A DNA stretch of 54,765 nt from Clostridiales bacterium (GTDB taxonomy: Bacteria; Bacillota; Clostridia; Christensenellales; Borkfalkiaceae). This document shows positions 23,269 to 31,392 of this stretch, piece after piece. Each line of letters opens with the position of its first letter. Within the stretch, counting starts at the first letter, position 1. The notes beneath the pieces were generated by a model. It did not search any database. It was not told the origin of the DNA and saw only the letters and a program-made list of their open reading frames with translations. Made by a program: the position numbers and the translations under genes. The DNA is taken from contig JAMPAF010000011.1 of NCBI GenBank assembly GCA_023667345.1, forward strand, positions 1-54,765, given 5' to 3'.

Positions 23269-26200
23269 ATGACTGAATTCGTACATTTGCATCTTCATAC
23301 GGAGTATTCGCTCCTCGACGGCGCGTGCAAAATAGACAATCTTATAGATTACTGCAAAAGCAACGGCATTGACACGGTGTGTATGACCGACCACGGCAAT
23401 ATGTACGGCACGTTGCATTTTGCCGAAAAGGCGGCGGTTGCGGGGCTGAAATACATAATAGGTTGCGAATTTTACCTTACGAAAGATATGAACGACAAGA
23501 CGGGCAACACCGCCGAACACCTCATTTTGCTTGCAAAAAACAAGGCGGGCTACAAAAATCTCGTTCAGCTCGATTCTATGGCGTTCGTCGACGGCTTTTA
23601 TTATAAACCGAAGATTGACTACAAGGTTTTAAAGGAGCACAGCGAGGGGGTTATCTGTCTTTCCGCATGCCTTGCGGGCGGTATTCCCCGCAGGCTTCTT
23701 GCGGGCGATTACGACGGCGCGAAGGAGATGGCTCTCTATTTAAAAGAGGTATTCGGGGAAGATTTTTATATCGAAATTCAGGACCACGGCATTGCCGACG
23801 AAAGGCGTGTTCTGCCCCTTTTGATTAAGCTTGCCGAGGAGATAGGGGTAGAGCTTGTCGCAACCAACGACGTTCATTATATAACAAAGCAAGACGCCGA
23901 AATGCAGGACGTGCTTTTATGTATTCAGACCAAAAAGACGCTCGACGACCCCAAGCGAATGAAGTTCGAGTCGCAGGAATTTTATTTTAAATCCGCCGAC
24001 GAAATGAAGGCGCTGTTTCCTAACCTGCCCAAAGCTATAAGCAACACCCGCGTCATTGCGGACAAGGTAACGGAGCCAGCGTTCAATCTCGACAAAAAGG
24101 GGTATCCCGTGAGGGATATGACGCTTATCCCCGGCTACAATCCGCCCGACGGCTCCACGCCCGAGGAATATTTGCGCCACTTAACCGACGAGGGACTTAT
24201 AAAGCGCTACGGTACGGTCACCGAAAGAGAGCGCGACCGCGCCGACTACGAACTCGATGTTATCTGCCGCATGGGCTACGCGGAATACTATTTAATCGTC
24301 TGGGACTTTATAAACTGGTCGAAAGAGAATGGCATACCCGTAGGACCGGGGCGCGGCTCGGGCGTGAGTTCGATTGTCGCCTATTCCATAGGAATAACCG
24401 ACGTTGAACCCTTGCAGTACGACCTACTGTTCGAGCGTTTTTTGAACCCCGACCGCGTGTCGATGCCAGACTTCGATATCGACTTCTGTACGGACAGGCG
24501 CGAGGAGACGATAGAGTACGTAAGGCAGAAATATCACCCCGAAAACGTGTGCCAGATTGTAACATTCGGCACTATGGCGGCGAAAAACTCGATAAAAGAC
24601 GTCGGCAGGGTTATGCGCGTGCCCTATTCCGAAACGGACAGACTGACCAAAATTATGGACGGTAAGACGTCGATAAGCGACCTTTTGGGCAGAAATATCC
24701 CCAAAACCGAAAAGAAAATGCGCGAGGAGAGCGACCCCGATAAGAAAGCCCAGCTCGAGGGCAAGTTAAGCGAGTTGAAAGTTGCGCGCAACAGCGAATT
24801 CTGCTCGATGTACGAAGAGGACCAGACGCTACGCAGAGTAATAGATATGGCTCTGCAAATCGAGGGCATGCCGAGGCAGACGGGCATGCACGCGGCGGGC
24901 GTCGTAATCTGCCGTAAAAAAATTGCAGACAACGTGCCGTTATCAAGGAACGGCGACGACATAACCACGCAGTACGTCGCAAAGGAAATCGAAGCGCTTG
25001 GCATGTTGAAAATGGACTTCCTCGCCCTCGTAACGCTCACCGATATCAAAAAGTGCGTGGACTATATAAAGGAAGACACGGGCTTCGAGGTCGACTTTAC
25101 AAAGATAGGCTACGAGGACGCGGGCGCATACGAACTCATATCCGACGGCGATACCGACGGCGTGTTCCAGCTCGAAGCCGGCGGCATGAAAAGGTTTATG
25201 AAACAGCTTAAACCCGACTGTCTCGAAGACCTTATCGCGGGCGTATCGCTTTACCGACCGGGGCCTATGCGCTTTATCGACGACTTCTGCAAGCGCAAGC
25301 ACGGCGAAGCCCCGATTGAGTACGACTGCCCGCAGGAAGAAAAGATATTAAAGGTCACCTACGGCATACCCGTCTATCAGGAACAGGTCATGCAGATTTT
25401 CCAGAACCTCGCGGGTTTCTCGCTCGGCGAAGCCGACCTTGTCCGCCGCGCTATGGGCAAAAAGGACAAAAAGACGCTGATGGCGCAGAAGGAAAAATTT
25501 ATTAACGGCGGCATAAGCGATACGAACGGTTCAAAAATCGACGGCTGTGTGGCGAACGGCATTTCCGCGCAGATTGCAGAAAAGATATTCGCCGATATGG
25601 AAGGCTTTGCATCTTATGCGTTCAACAAGTCGCACGCGGCGGCGTACGCAACCCTTGCCTATCAGACGGCGTGGTTGAAAAAATATTACTGCAAGGAATT
25701 CATTTGTGCGCTCTTAAACAACAGAATTAACAAGATAGACGAGATTACCAAATATATAATTTACCTTAAAGACCAAGGGATGAAGGTTTTCCCGCCCGAT
25801 ATAAACAAGTCGAAAACGGTTTTCTCGGTTGAAAACGACGGTATTTTGTTCGGGCTTTCCGCGCTGAAAGGTTCCGGTCAGGCGGCAATCGACGACGTTA
25901 TAAACGAGAGGACGCAGAACGGTCCTTTCGCCGATTTTCCCGACTTTTTAATGAGGTGCGCGGGGCTTGTGAACAAGCGCATTATAGAAGGGCTGATACT
26001 TGCGGGCGCCTTCGACAGAATGGGCGTGCCCCGCTCTCAGCTCTACGAGGTATACGACGAGTTGTATACGCGCGCGGCGGCTATCAACAAACAGAAAAAC
26101 AGTGCGCAGATGAGCCTTTTCGGCGATATAATCGCCGAAGAAAAACTCGACGTCAAATATCCCGACATACCCGAGTTCGAGCTAATGGACAAATTGTCAA

Positions 26201-26865
26201 AGGAAAAACTCGTACTCGGCGTATACGTCAGCGGTCACCCGTTCGAAAAGTATATGTCGGCATTTAGCGACTGCAATTTCAACTGTTCGCATTTAACCGA
26301 CTATATGGAGGACGAAGAGGGGAGCAAAACCTATAACCGCATTTCCGACGGACAGCAGGTCACAATGGGCGGCATAATTTCAAATATGCGCCGTACGGTG
26401 ACGAGAAGTTCGGGCGCGCCGATGGCGTTTATTACCGTCGAGGATATTTACGGCTCGATAGAGTGCGTCGCCTTCCCCGCGATTTACGAGAGGATTAAGG
26501 CGGTGCTCGCCGTGGATAAAATCGTGAGACTGCGCGGCAAGCTCGACCTTTCCAAGGACGACGAGCCGAGCATAATTTTGGACGACGTTTCGGAGTTCGA
26601 CGCGACCGTTTACGATAAAAAGTCGTCGGGAAGCTCCGCAAGCTCACAAAAGCGTGCCTGTTTGTGGCTGAACGCGAAAAATCTTTCGGACGACGATTTT
26701 AACGAGCTTATCTCAATGCTCGGAAACTACGAGGGGGAAACCGACTGCGCGTTGGTCCGCGGCGGAAAGAAATACAGGCTTTCGCACGGCGTAAATTATT
26801 GCCGCGGTCTGCTTGCCGAGCTGTGCTCGTTCCTTTTGGAAGAAGAAATCAAATACGTAGAATAG
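23269..26865 (+). CDS. dnaE: DNA polymerase III subunit alpha, DnaE type (1198 aa)
   Basis: A replicative C-family polymerase. The start MTEFVHLHLHTEYSLLDGAC (23269, aaagg upstream) is the normal PHP-domain N-terminus. The catalytic aspartates lie in VSMPDFDIDFCTDRREE. The fingers, a tandem helix-hairpin-helix part, an OB-fold (GGIISNMRRTVTRSSG, IECVAFPAIYERI) and a short C-terminal domain follow. No 3'-5' exonuclease insertion is present, so it is DnaE, not PolC. Length is usual. It lies 22 bp after whiA and before pfkA, a conserved neighbourhood. Confidence 0.97.
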   Translation: MTEFVHLHLHTEYSLLDGACKIDNLIDYCKSNGIDTVCMTDHGNMYGTLHFAEKAAVAGLKYIIGCEFYLTKDMNDKTGNTAEHLILLAKNKAGYKNLVQLDSMAFVDGFYYKPKIDYKVLKEHSEGVICLSACLAGGIPRRLLAGDYDGAKEMALYLKEVFGEDFYIEIQDHGIADERRVLPLLIKLAEEIGVELVATNDVHYITKQDAEMQDVLLCIQTKKTLDDPKRMKFESQEFYFKSADEMKALFPNLPKAISNTRVIADKVTEPAFNLDKKGYPVRDMTLIPGYNPPDGSTPEEYLRHLTDEGLIKRYGTVTERERDRADYELDVICRMGYAEYYLIVWDFINWSKENGIPVGPGRGSGVSSIVAYSIGITDVEPLQYDLLFERFLNPDRVSMPDFDIDFCTDRREETIEYVRQKYHPENVCQIVTFGTMAAKNSIKDVGRVMRVPYSETDRLTKIMDGKTSISDLLGRNIPKTEKKMREESDPDKKAQLEGKLSELKVARNSEFCSMYEEDQTLRRVIDMALQIEGMPRQTGMHAAGVVICRKKIADNVPLSRNGDDITTQYVAKEIEALGMLKMDFLALVTLTDIKKCVDYIKEDTGFEVDFTKIGYEDAGAYELISDGDTDGVFQLEAGGMKRFMKQLKPDCLEDLIAGVSLYRPGPMRFIDDFCKRKHGEAPIEYDCPQEEKILKVTYGIPVYQEQVMQIFQNLAGFSLGEADLVRRAMGKKDKKTLMAQKEKFINGGISDTNGSKIDGCVANGISAQIAEKIFADMEGFASYAFNKSHAAAYATLAYQTAWLKKYYCKEFICALLNNRINKIDEITKYIIYLKDQGMKVFPPDINKSKTVFSVENDGILFGLSALKGSGQAAIDDVINERTQNGPFADFPDFLMRCAGLVNKRIIEGLILAGAFDRMGVPRSQLYEVYDELYTRAAAINKQKNSAQMSLFGDIIAEEKLDVKYPDIPEFELMDKLSKEKLVLGVYVSGHPFEKYMSAFSDCNFNCSHLTDYMEDEEGSKTYNRISDGQQVTMGGIISNMRRTVTRSSGAPMAFITVEDIYGSIECVAFPAIYERIKAVLAVDKIVRLRGKLDLSKDDEPSIILDDVSEFDATVYDKKSSGSSASSQKRACLWLNAKNLSDDDFNELISMLGNYEGETDCALVRGGKKYRLSHGVNYCRGLLAELCSFLLEEEIKYVE

Positions 26866-26885
26866 AAAATAACCGTTTAAAAAGG

Positions 26886-26914
26886 TTGTAATCGTAAAAA
26901 TTTTCTGTTATAAT
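26886..26914 (+). promoter_or_regulatory. pfkA promoter
   Basis: ttgtaa (26886-26891) and tataat (26909-26914), 17 bp apart. It lies about 95 bp before the pfkA start, so an untranslated leader of some 90 nt exists. Confidence 0.6.
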
Positions 26915-27010
26915 GTCTAACTGAGTGAATGAACAATATTGCCGACGCAAAAAATAAGGGGGCAGACGGGTGACCGTCGTGCGGCGGCGGATAATTTCGG
27001 AGGTTCTTTA

Positions 27011-27973
27011 ATGAAAAGAATAGGATTGCTTACGAGCGGCGGCGATGCTCCCGGTATGAACGCCTGTATAAGGGCGGTAGTCAGAACGGCGCTTTACTAC
27101 GGCATGGAGGTTTACGGCATAGAACGCGGCTATCAGGGGCTTATCGACGACGATATGATACCTATGGAAATGCGTTCCGTATCCGATATCGTTCAGCGCG
27201 GCGGCACGAAGCTGAGAACTGCGCGTTGCCTTGAAATGCTCACCAAAGAGGGGCAGAAAAAGGCGGTAAAAACGCTCGAAGCAAGGAATATCGAGGGGCT
27301 GGTCGTCATAGGCGGCGACGGCTCGTTCAAGGGCGCAAAGTGCCTTTCGGAAGAATTCGGCATACCTACGATAGGAATTCCGGGCACGATAGATAACGAC
27401 CTCGAATACACCGATTACACCCTCGGCTTCGACACCGCGGTCAACACGTGTATCGACGTTATAAATAAGCTTCGCGATACAATGACCTCGCACGAGAGAA
27501 TTTCGGTCGTCGAGGTTATGGGCAGGCGTTGCGGCGATATCGCCCTGTACGCGGGCATTGCAAGCGGCGCTGAGATAATCGTCGTGCCCGAAGTCGTTTT
27601 CGATTTGGACGATATCGTTATGCGCATAAACCGTTCGCGCGCTAACGGCAAACATTCCAACATAGTAGTAGTTGCCGAGGGCGTTTGCACGGCTGACGAG
27701 TTTGCAAAGCAGTTGCAGTCTGTTACGACTTATTCGGTAAGACCTACAACGATTGGCCATATTCAGCGCGGCGGCTCGCCCACAATGGCGGACAGAATGT
27801 TGGCGGCGCAGTTCGGTAACAAAGCGGTAAGGCTTTTAAAGGACGGCATAGGCAACCGCGTCGTCGGTATTCGCAGAAACGAAATAATTGATATGGATAT
27901 TATAGAAGCGGTGAGTATGAAAAAGAAGTTCAATTATGAACTGTACGAAACCCTTCAGATGATTTCGATGTAA
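27011..27973 (+). CDS. pfkA: 6-phosphofructokinase, ATP-dependent (320 aa)
   Basis: The start MKRIGLLTSGGDAPGMNA at 27011 has cggagg 7 nt upstream and is the family N-terminus; the earlier frame is an artefact. Active-site parts are GGDGSFKGA (ATP site, glycine typical of ATP use), PGTIDND with the catalytic Asp, EVMGRRCGDIALY, and HIQRGGSPTMADR. It phosphorylates fructose 6-phosphate in glycolysis. A terminator separates it from the PfkB-type kinase. Confidence 0.97.
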   Translation: MKRIGLLTSGGDAPGMNACIRAVVRTALYYGMEVYGIERGYQGLIDDDMIPMEMRSVSDIVQRGGTKLRTARCLEMLTKEGQKKAVKTLEARNIEGLVVIGGDGSFKGAKCLSEEFGIPTIGIPGTIDNDLEYTDYTLGFDTAVNTCIDVINKLRDTMTSHERISVVEVMGRRCGDIALYAGIASGAEIIVVPEVVFDLDDIVMRINRSRANGKHSNIVVVAEGVCTADEFAKQLQSVTTYSVRPTTIGHIQRGGSPTMADRMLAAQFGNKAVRLLKDGIGNRVVGIRRNEIIDMDIIEAVSMKKKFNYELYETLQMISM

Positions 27974-27981
27974 ACAAAATA

Positions 27982-28010
27982 AAACCGCTTTAAAATAAGC
28001 GGTTTTTTTA
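27982..28010 (+). terminator. pfkA terminator
   Basis: Arms aaaccgctt (27982-27990) and aagcggttt (27997-28005) followed by a T run. Confidence 0.85.
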
Positions 28011-28048
28011 TGGGAAGCTGTAAAATTTTAAGGTAAGCGGGAAACAAA

Positions 28049-28972
28049 ATGATATTATGCGTGAGTCTTAGCCCCTGTCTGGAAATCAATTTCGAGGTTG
28101 ATTCCCTTTCTGTCGGCAAAATGCACAAGGTTATAAACAGACGGACTTTTTTTACGGGCAAGGCAATGAACGTAGCTACGGGGCTGTCGAGGCTCGGCGC
28201 CCACGCACTTGCAAGCGGATTTATGTACGAGGATAACGGCAGACTGTACGAGCAGGAAATGCACAAAGAGGGCGTTACATATAAATTCGTGTGGAACAGA
28301 GGGCGAGTCAAGGAAGTTTATAAGTTTATCGACCGCCGCTCAATGCTCACGGAAGTGGTCGACGATGCCACGCCTATCGACGGGGAAAACGCGAAACAGC
28401 TTCTCGAAATTGTCGCCGACCTCTCAAAAAACTGCAACGCGGTGGTTTTTTCGGGAGACCTTTCCGAGGGATTGCCCGAAAACTACATGCATCAGGTGCT
28501 GTCGGTTATCCCGCAACACGTTTTAAAAGTGGTGGATACCGACGGGTGCAGGCTCTCTAACCTTTTGGACTGCGGGCTCGACCTCGTAAAGCCGAATATG
28601 GAAGAGCTGTACCGTGCGACGGGCATCAAGGTCACTGACCGCGACAGTATGATAAGGGCGTGCGAAAATCTTTTGGAAAGGGGCGCAAAGCGTGTACTGT
28701 TGTCGCTCGGCAAGCACGGCGCGGTCATTTGCGACGGCAAGCAAAGGCTGTACTGCATGTCGCTGAACGTTGCAATGAATTCCACGGCGGGCGCGGGCGA
28801 CGCAATGGTCGCCGCCGCAACAAAAGCTCTCTCCGAGGGTGCGGACCTTGCGGAAATTCTGCGTTGCGGGGTTGCTGCGGGAACGGCTTCAGTCACTTTG
28901 CCCGACAGTATTTCGTTTACGAAGGAAAAGTACGACGAGGTTTTGCAGACGCTGACGGTCAAGGAAATTTAA
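28049..28972 (+). CDS. PfkB-family sugar kinase, 1-phosphofructokinase-like (307 aa)
   Basis: A ribokinase-fold kinase with the FruK/LacC pattern: SLSPCLEINFEVD at the start, FTGKAMNVATGLSRLGA (sugar site), LVKPNMEEL, and the anion-hole/catalytic motif STAGAGDAMVAA. FruK phosphorylates fructose 1-phosphate and LacC tagatose 6-phosphate; which applies here cannot be decided, and no PTS gene lies beside it. It starts 39 bp after the pfkA terminator with taagcggg upstream. Confidence 0.85.
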   Translation: MILCVSLSPCLEINFEVDSLSVGKMHKVINRRTFFTGKAMNVATGLSRLGAHALASGFMYEDNGRLYEQEMHKEGVTYKFVWNRGRVKEVYKFIDRRSMLTEVVDDATPIDGENAKQLLEIVADLSKNCNAVVFSGDLSEGLPENYMHQVLSVIPQHVLKVVDTDGCRLSNLLDCGLDLVKPNMEELYRATGIKVTDRDSMIRACENLLERGAKRVLLSLGKHGAVICDGKQRLYCMSLNVAMNSTAGAGDAMVAAATKALSEGADLAEILRCGVAAGTASVTLPDSISFTKEKYDEVLQTLTVKEI

Positions 28973-28980
28973 ATTATTAC

Positions 28981-29008
28981 TTGATTTTTTGTGAATTTAT
29001 ACTATAAT
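28981..29008 (+). promoter_or_regulatory. Promoter of the 113-aa Cys-motif gene
   Basis: ttgatt (28981-28986) and tataat (29003-29008), 16 bp apart, 26 bp before the start codon. Confidence 0.55.
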
Positions 29009-29034
29009 GATAATATAAAAGGCGGTGAAATTGT

Positions 29035-29376
29035 ATGTGGAACGAACAAGGACCCTTGGAACTGTTAAAAAATATGCCTCAGGTGCTCACGGCGGAAAAT
29101 CTTGCGCAGATACAGCAGGTTATCGACAACGATAAGTTTTTGAACAGTCAAAAACTTAGGGGAGATTTGTGCGGCAGGTATGCGCCGTTTTGCAAAAACT
29201 GCGACAAAACGGTACCCAAGCCTTGCGCGGTCGCATATGTGCGTATGAAGATAAAAGAGGGTATGGAGGTGCAGATGGAGAACATTCCGTCCGAAACTCC
29301 CGAAGAGATTGCCGAAGAAAAAGCGGCGAAAAAACCTTCGCAAAAAATCCGCATCGCAATAGCAAGAAAAAAATAA
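29035..29376 (+). CDS. Hypothetical protein with four-cysteine motif (113 aa)
   Basis: No family is recognised. The central part LCGRYAPFCKNCDKTVPKPC carries four cysteines (one, then a CxxC, then one), which could bind zinc or an Fe-S cluster. The N-terminus is helical (PLELLKNMPQVLTAENLAQI). The tail is Glu/Lys-rich and ends basic (KIRIAIARKK), so it may contact nucleic acid. It is transcribed alone, with its own promoter and terminator. A ggcggtgaa ribosome site precedes the ATG. Confidence 0.65.
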   Translation: MWNEQGPLELLKNMPQVLTAENLAQIQQVIDNDKFLNSQKLRGDLCGRYAPFCKNCDKTVPKPCAVAYVRMKIKEGMEVQMENIPSETPEEIAEEKAAKKPSQKIRIAIARKK

Positions 29377-29392
29377 ACGTTGATTTAGTTTA

Positions 29393-29415
29393 CGGGGCTC
29401 TCGCCCCGTTTTCTT
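29393..29415 (+). terminator. Terminator of the Cys-motif gene
   Basis: Arms cggggc (29393-29398) and gccccg (29403-29408) with a T-rich tail. Confidence 0.8.
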
Positions 29416-29457
29416 TATAATAAAAACAGCTTACCCGAAAAGGTAAACTGTCTTAAA

Positions 29458-29533
<76 letters not shown>

Positions 29534-29538
29534 GTATT

Positions 29539-29697
29539 TAGTTGACATATTTCAAAGAACTACGGTCACCTCGGTGACCTCTCGCAGTCGCCGCAAGGTA
29601 AACGGCGCCTTTGGTCGGCGCAAACGCGGGACGTATGCGTTTGCTTGTCTCACAACGCACAAACAGCGCACTGTGCTGTTTGTAAGAATGCGTTGTT
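29539..29697 (-). other. Hairpin-rich spacer between half tRNA and intact tRNA
   Basis: This 159 bp holds three strong inverted repeats: ggtcacc/ggtgacc (29564-29579), gcaaacgc/gcgtttgc (29620-29644) and a long two-part stem acaacgca+caaacagc / gctgtttg+tgcgttgt (29652-29696). It lies inside the predicted tRNA precursor transcript. An ORF crossing it has no ribosome site and is ignored. Function unknown; processing signal or insertion scar are options. Confidence 0.5.
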
Positions 29698-29740
29698 CGT
29701 CCTTACCAAGGACGTGCTCTACCTGCTGAGCCATAGCAGC
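29698..29740 (-). pseudogene. Duplicated 5' half of tRNA-Thr
   Basis: These 43 nt are identical to the 5' half (acceptor 5' strand, D arm and whole anticodon arm) of the tRNA at 29458-29533; identity extends 5 nt further upstream (gtatt). The T arm and acceptor 3' strand are missing. It directly follows the only visible promoter, so it is probably transcribed ahead of the intact tRNA. Confidence 0.85.
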
Positions 29741-29768
29741 GTATTCAACTAATTTGTTTTACTTGAAT

Positions 29769-29797
29769 ATTATATTTTAATTGTCGCGTGTTGTCAA
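29769..29797 (-). promoter_or_regulatory. Promoter of the tRNA-Thr transcript
   Basis: On the minus strand ttgaca (29797-29792) and tataat (29774-29769), both perfect consensus, with a 17 bp spacer. It precedes the half tRNA. No comparable promoter precedes the intact tRNA. Confidence 0.75.
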
Positions 29798-29836
29798 TTC
29801 ATTTTAAAGCGATAAATTAAAAATTTGGGATATTAA

Positions 29837-30781
29837 ATGTACGAAAACAATATTGAAAAAATCGCGGTCAAAACTGCGATAGTAACAATCATATTTAATC
29901 TGCTGTTGACGGTATTTAAATTCGTCGCGGGCTTTTTGGGGCACTCGCTTGCTATGGTTTCCGACGCGATTCACTCGGCTTCCGACGTTTTTTCGACGGT
30001 TATCGTTATAATAGGCATAAAAATTTCGGCAAAAGCGGCGGATAAAGACCACGAGTTCGGTCACGAAAGGTACGAATGCGTTGCCGCAATTTTGCTTGCC
30101 GTGTTGCTGTTTGCCACGGGCGGAGGTATAGGATACAGCGGCATTGTAAAGATTGTCGACGGCTCGTATAAGACGGCGCAACTGCCCGACTATCTTGCAA
30201 TGTCCGCGGCGATAGTTTCGATTGTCGTTAAAGAGTGTATGTTCTGGTACACATACATTGCGGCAAAAAAGACAAATTCGGGTGCGCTGAAAGCCGATGC
30301 CTGGCACCACAGGTCAGACGCGCTGTCGTCCGTCGGCAGTTTAATAGGTATTGTCGGCGCAATGTGCGGCGTGCCCGTTCTCGACTGCGTTGCGGCGATT
30401 GTTATCTGCCTTCTCATAATAAAGGCGGCGGTGAGCATTTTTATTGACGCGATAAACAAGATGACGGATAAGGCGTGCGACGCGGAAACGGAGAGCGCGA
30501 TAGCGGCGTTTGTTTCGACTTGCGATGGCGTTAAGAGCGTGGATAGCTTAATGACGAGACTATTCGGCAACCGCATTTACGTAGTTTTGGAAATCGCGTG
30601 CGACGAAAACCTCGTACTGAAAGATGCGCACCAAATCGCGGAAAACGTTCACGAGGGAGTTGAAAATAATTTTCCTCTCGTAAAGCACGTGACGGTGCAC
30701 GTCAATCCGTTTAGAGAAGAGAAGGAAGAGCGGGAAGAAAAAAAGGAAAAAGACGATAAAAACGAAAACGGCGGGCAATAA
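29837..30781 (+). CDS. Cation diffusion facilitator transporter (314 aa)
   Basis: A membrane exporter of divalent metals driven by proton exchange. Six hydrophobic segments lie in residues 12-205. The metal-site motifs are SDAIHSASD in TM2 and WHHRSDALSS in TM5, both of the HxxxD type. A cytoplasmic C-terminal domain (RIYVVLEIACDENLVLKDAH, VKHVTVHVNP) follows. The tail EEKEEREEKKEKDDKNENGG is extremely charged, which is not part of the family core. Zn, Mn or Fe specificity cannot be told. A bidirectional terminator follows. Confidence 0.92.
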   Translation: MYENNIEKIAVKTAIVTIIFNLLLTVFKFVAGFLGHSLAMVSDAIHSASDVFSTVIVIIGIKISAKAADKDHEFGHERYECVAAILLAVLLFATGGGIGYSGIVKIVDGSYKTAQLPDYLAMSAAIVSIVVKECMFWYTYIAAKKTNSGALKADAWHHRSDALSSVGSLIGIVGAMCGVPVLDCVAAIVICLLIIKAAVSIFIDAINKMTDKACDAETESAIAAFVSTCDGVKSVDSLMTRLFGNRIYVVLEIACDENLVLKDAHQIAENVHEGVENNFPLVKHVTVHVNPFREEKEEREEKKEKDDKNENGGQ

Positions 30782-30800
30782 ACCCGCCGTTAAATTTATT
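30767..30800. terminator. Bidirectional terminator, CDF gene / loader gene
   Basis: Arms aacggcggg (30767-30775) and cccgccgtt (30783-30791) with T-rich sequence to the right and A-rich to the left, between convergent genes. It overlaps the CDF stop region. Confidence 0.75.
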
Positions 30801-31392
30801 TTTTATCACTGTTTTTCGGTTGCGGCAATGCTTGCGTTTTTTTGCTTTCGGCAATGAAAAGCTGCGCCGCAATTTTGTTAATTCTGTGCTTTTTAAGTAC
30901 AGGTATTTGCTTGAAAAACCGAGCCCTTTCAAACTGTAAATTTTCTGCGGACATTTCCGCAAGTTCCACAAGTTCCGACGTGTTTACGACGAAAAGTTTT
31001 AATTCTTCATTCAGATTGCCGTAAATTTCGGCTATTTTTCTGCTTGCCCAAATCATGTACTGCGGATATTTCAGATATCTCGATATATCGTAAACTTTGC
31101 CCAAAACGGAGGAAAGTTCAGCCCAAAGTTCTTCGTCGGAAGGGCAATTTGCGTTGAGCAGATTGTTTATTTCCTCGGTCACGTCGCCGAGGCGGGGCGC
31201 AAACTTTGCTTTTTTAAGCGCGTTGTTCACCGCCTTATCGCAAATTTCCTTGGGGTATTCGTGCAGTGCCTCGTACCAGCTTGCAATCAAAAGCTCTCTT
31301 TCCGTCTCGTTCGACGTCACGTAAGCGTTTTCGAAGTTCAGTTTTATTTTGATTATGTACGTTGCAACCGCGGCGGGCGTAAGTTCTGTCAT
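30796..31392 (-). CDS. Putative replicative-helicase loader/inhibitor-like protein (198 aa)
   Basis: The N-terminal 90 residues (VATYIIKIKLNFENAYV, LIASWYEALHEYPKEICDKA, KFAPRLGDVTEEI) resemble the small helical fold of phage G39P-type helicase loaders/inhibitors, which carry DnaB-type helicase to the origin. The remainder is helical and unassigned. It overlaps the DnaD gene by 4 bp (ATGA) and is thus produced with it. DnaB itself is encoded at 38807. The assignment is tentative; I infer a role in helicase loading together with DnaD. No AAA+ DnaI/DnaC gene is seen in the window. Confidence 0.55.
   Translation of the reverse strand: MTELTPAAVATYIIKIKLNFENAYVTSNETERELLIASWYEALHEYPKEICDKAVNNALKKAKFAPRLGDVTEEINNLLNANCPSDEELWAELSSVLGKVYDISRYLKYPQYMIWASRKIAEIYGNLNEELKLFVVNTSELVELAEMSAENLQFERARFFKQIPVLKKHRINKIAAQLFIAESKKTQALPQPKNSDKK

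Noticed and set aside
29552-29734. 60-codon minus frame across the half tRNA
   Set aside because: It is made of tRNA and hairpin sequence and its ATG lies in the tRNA copy.
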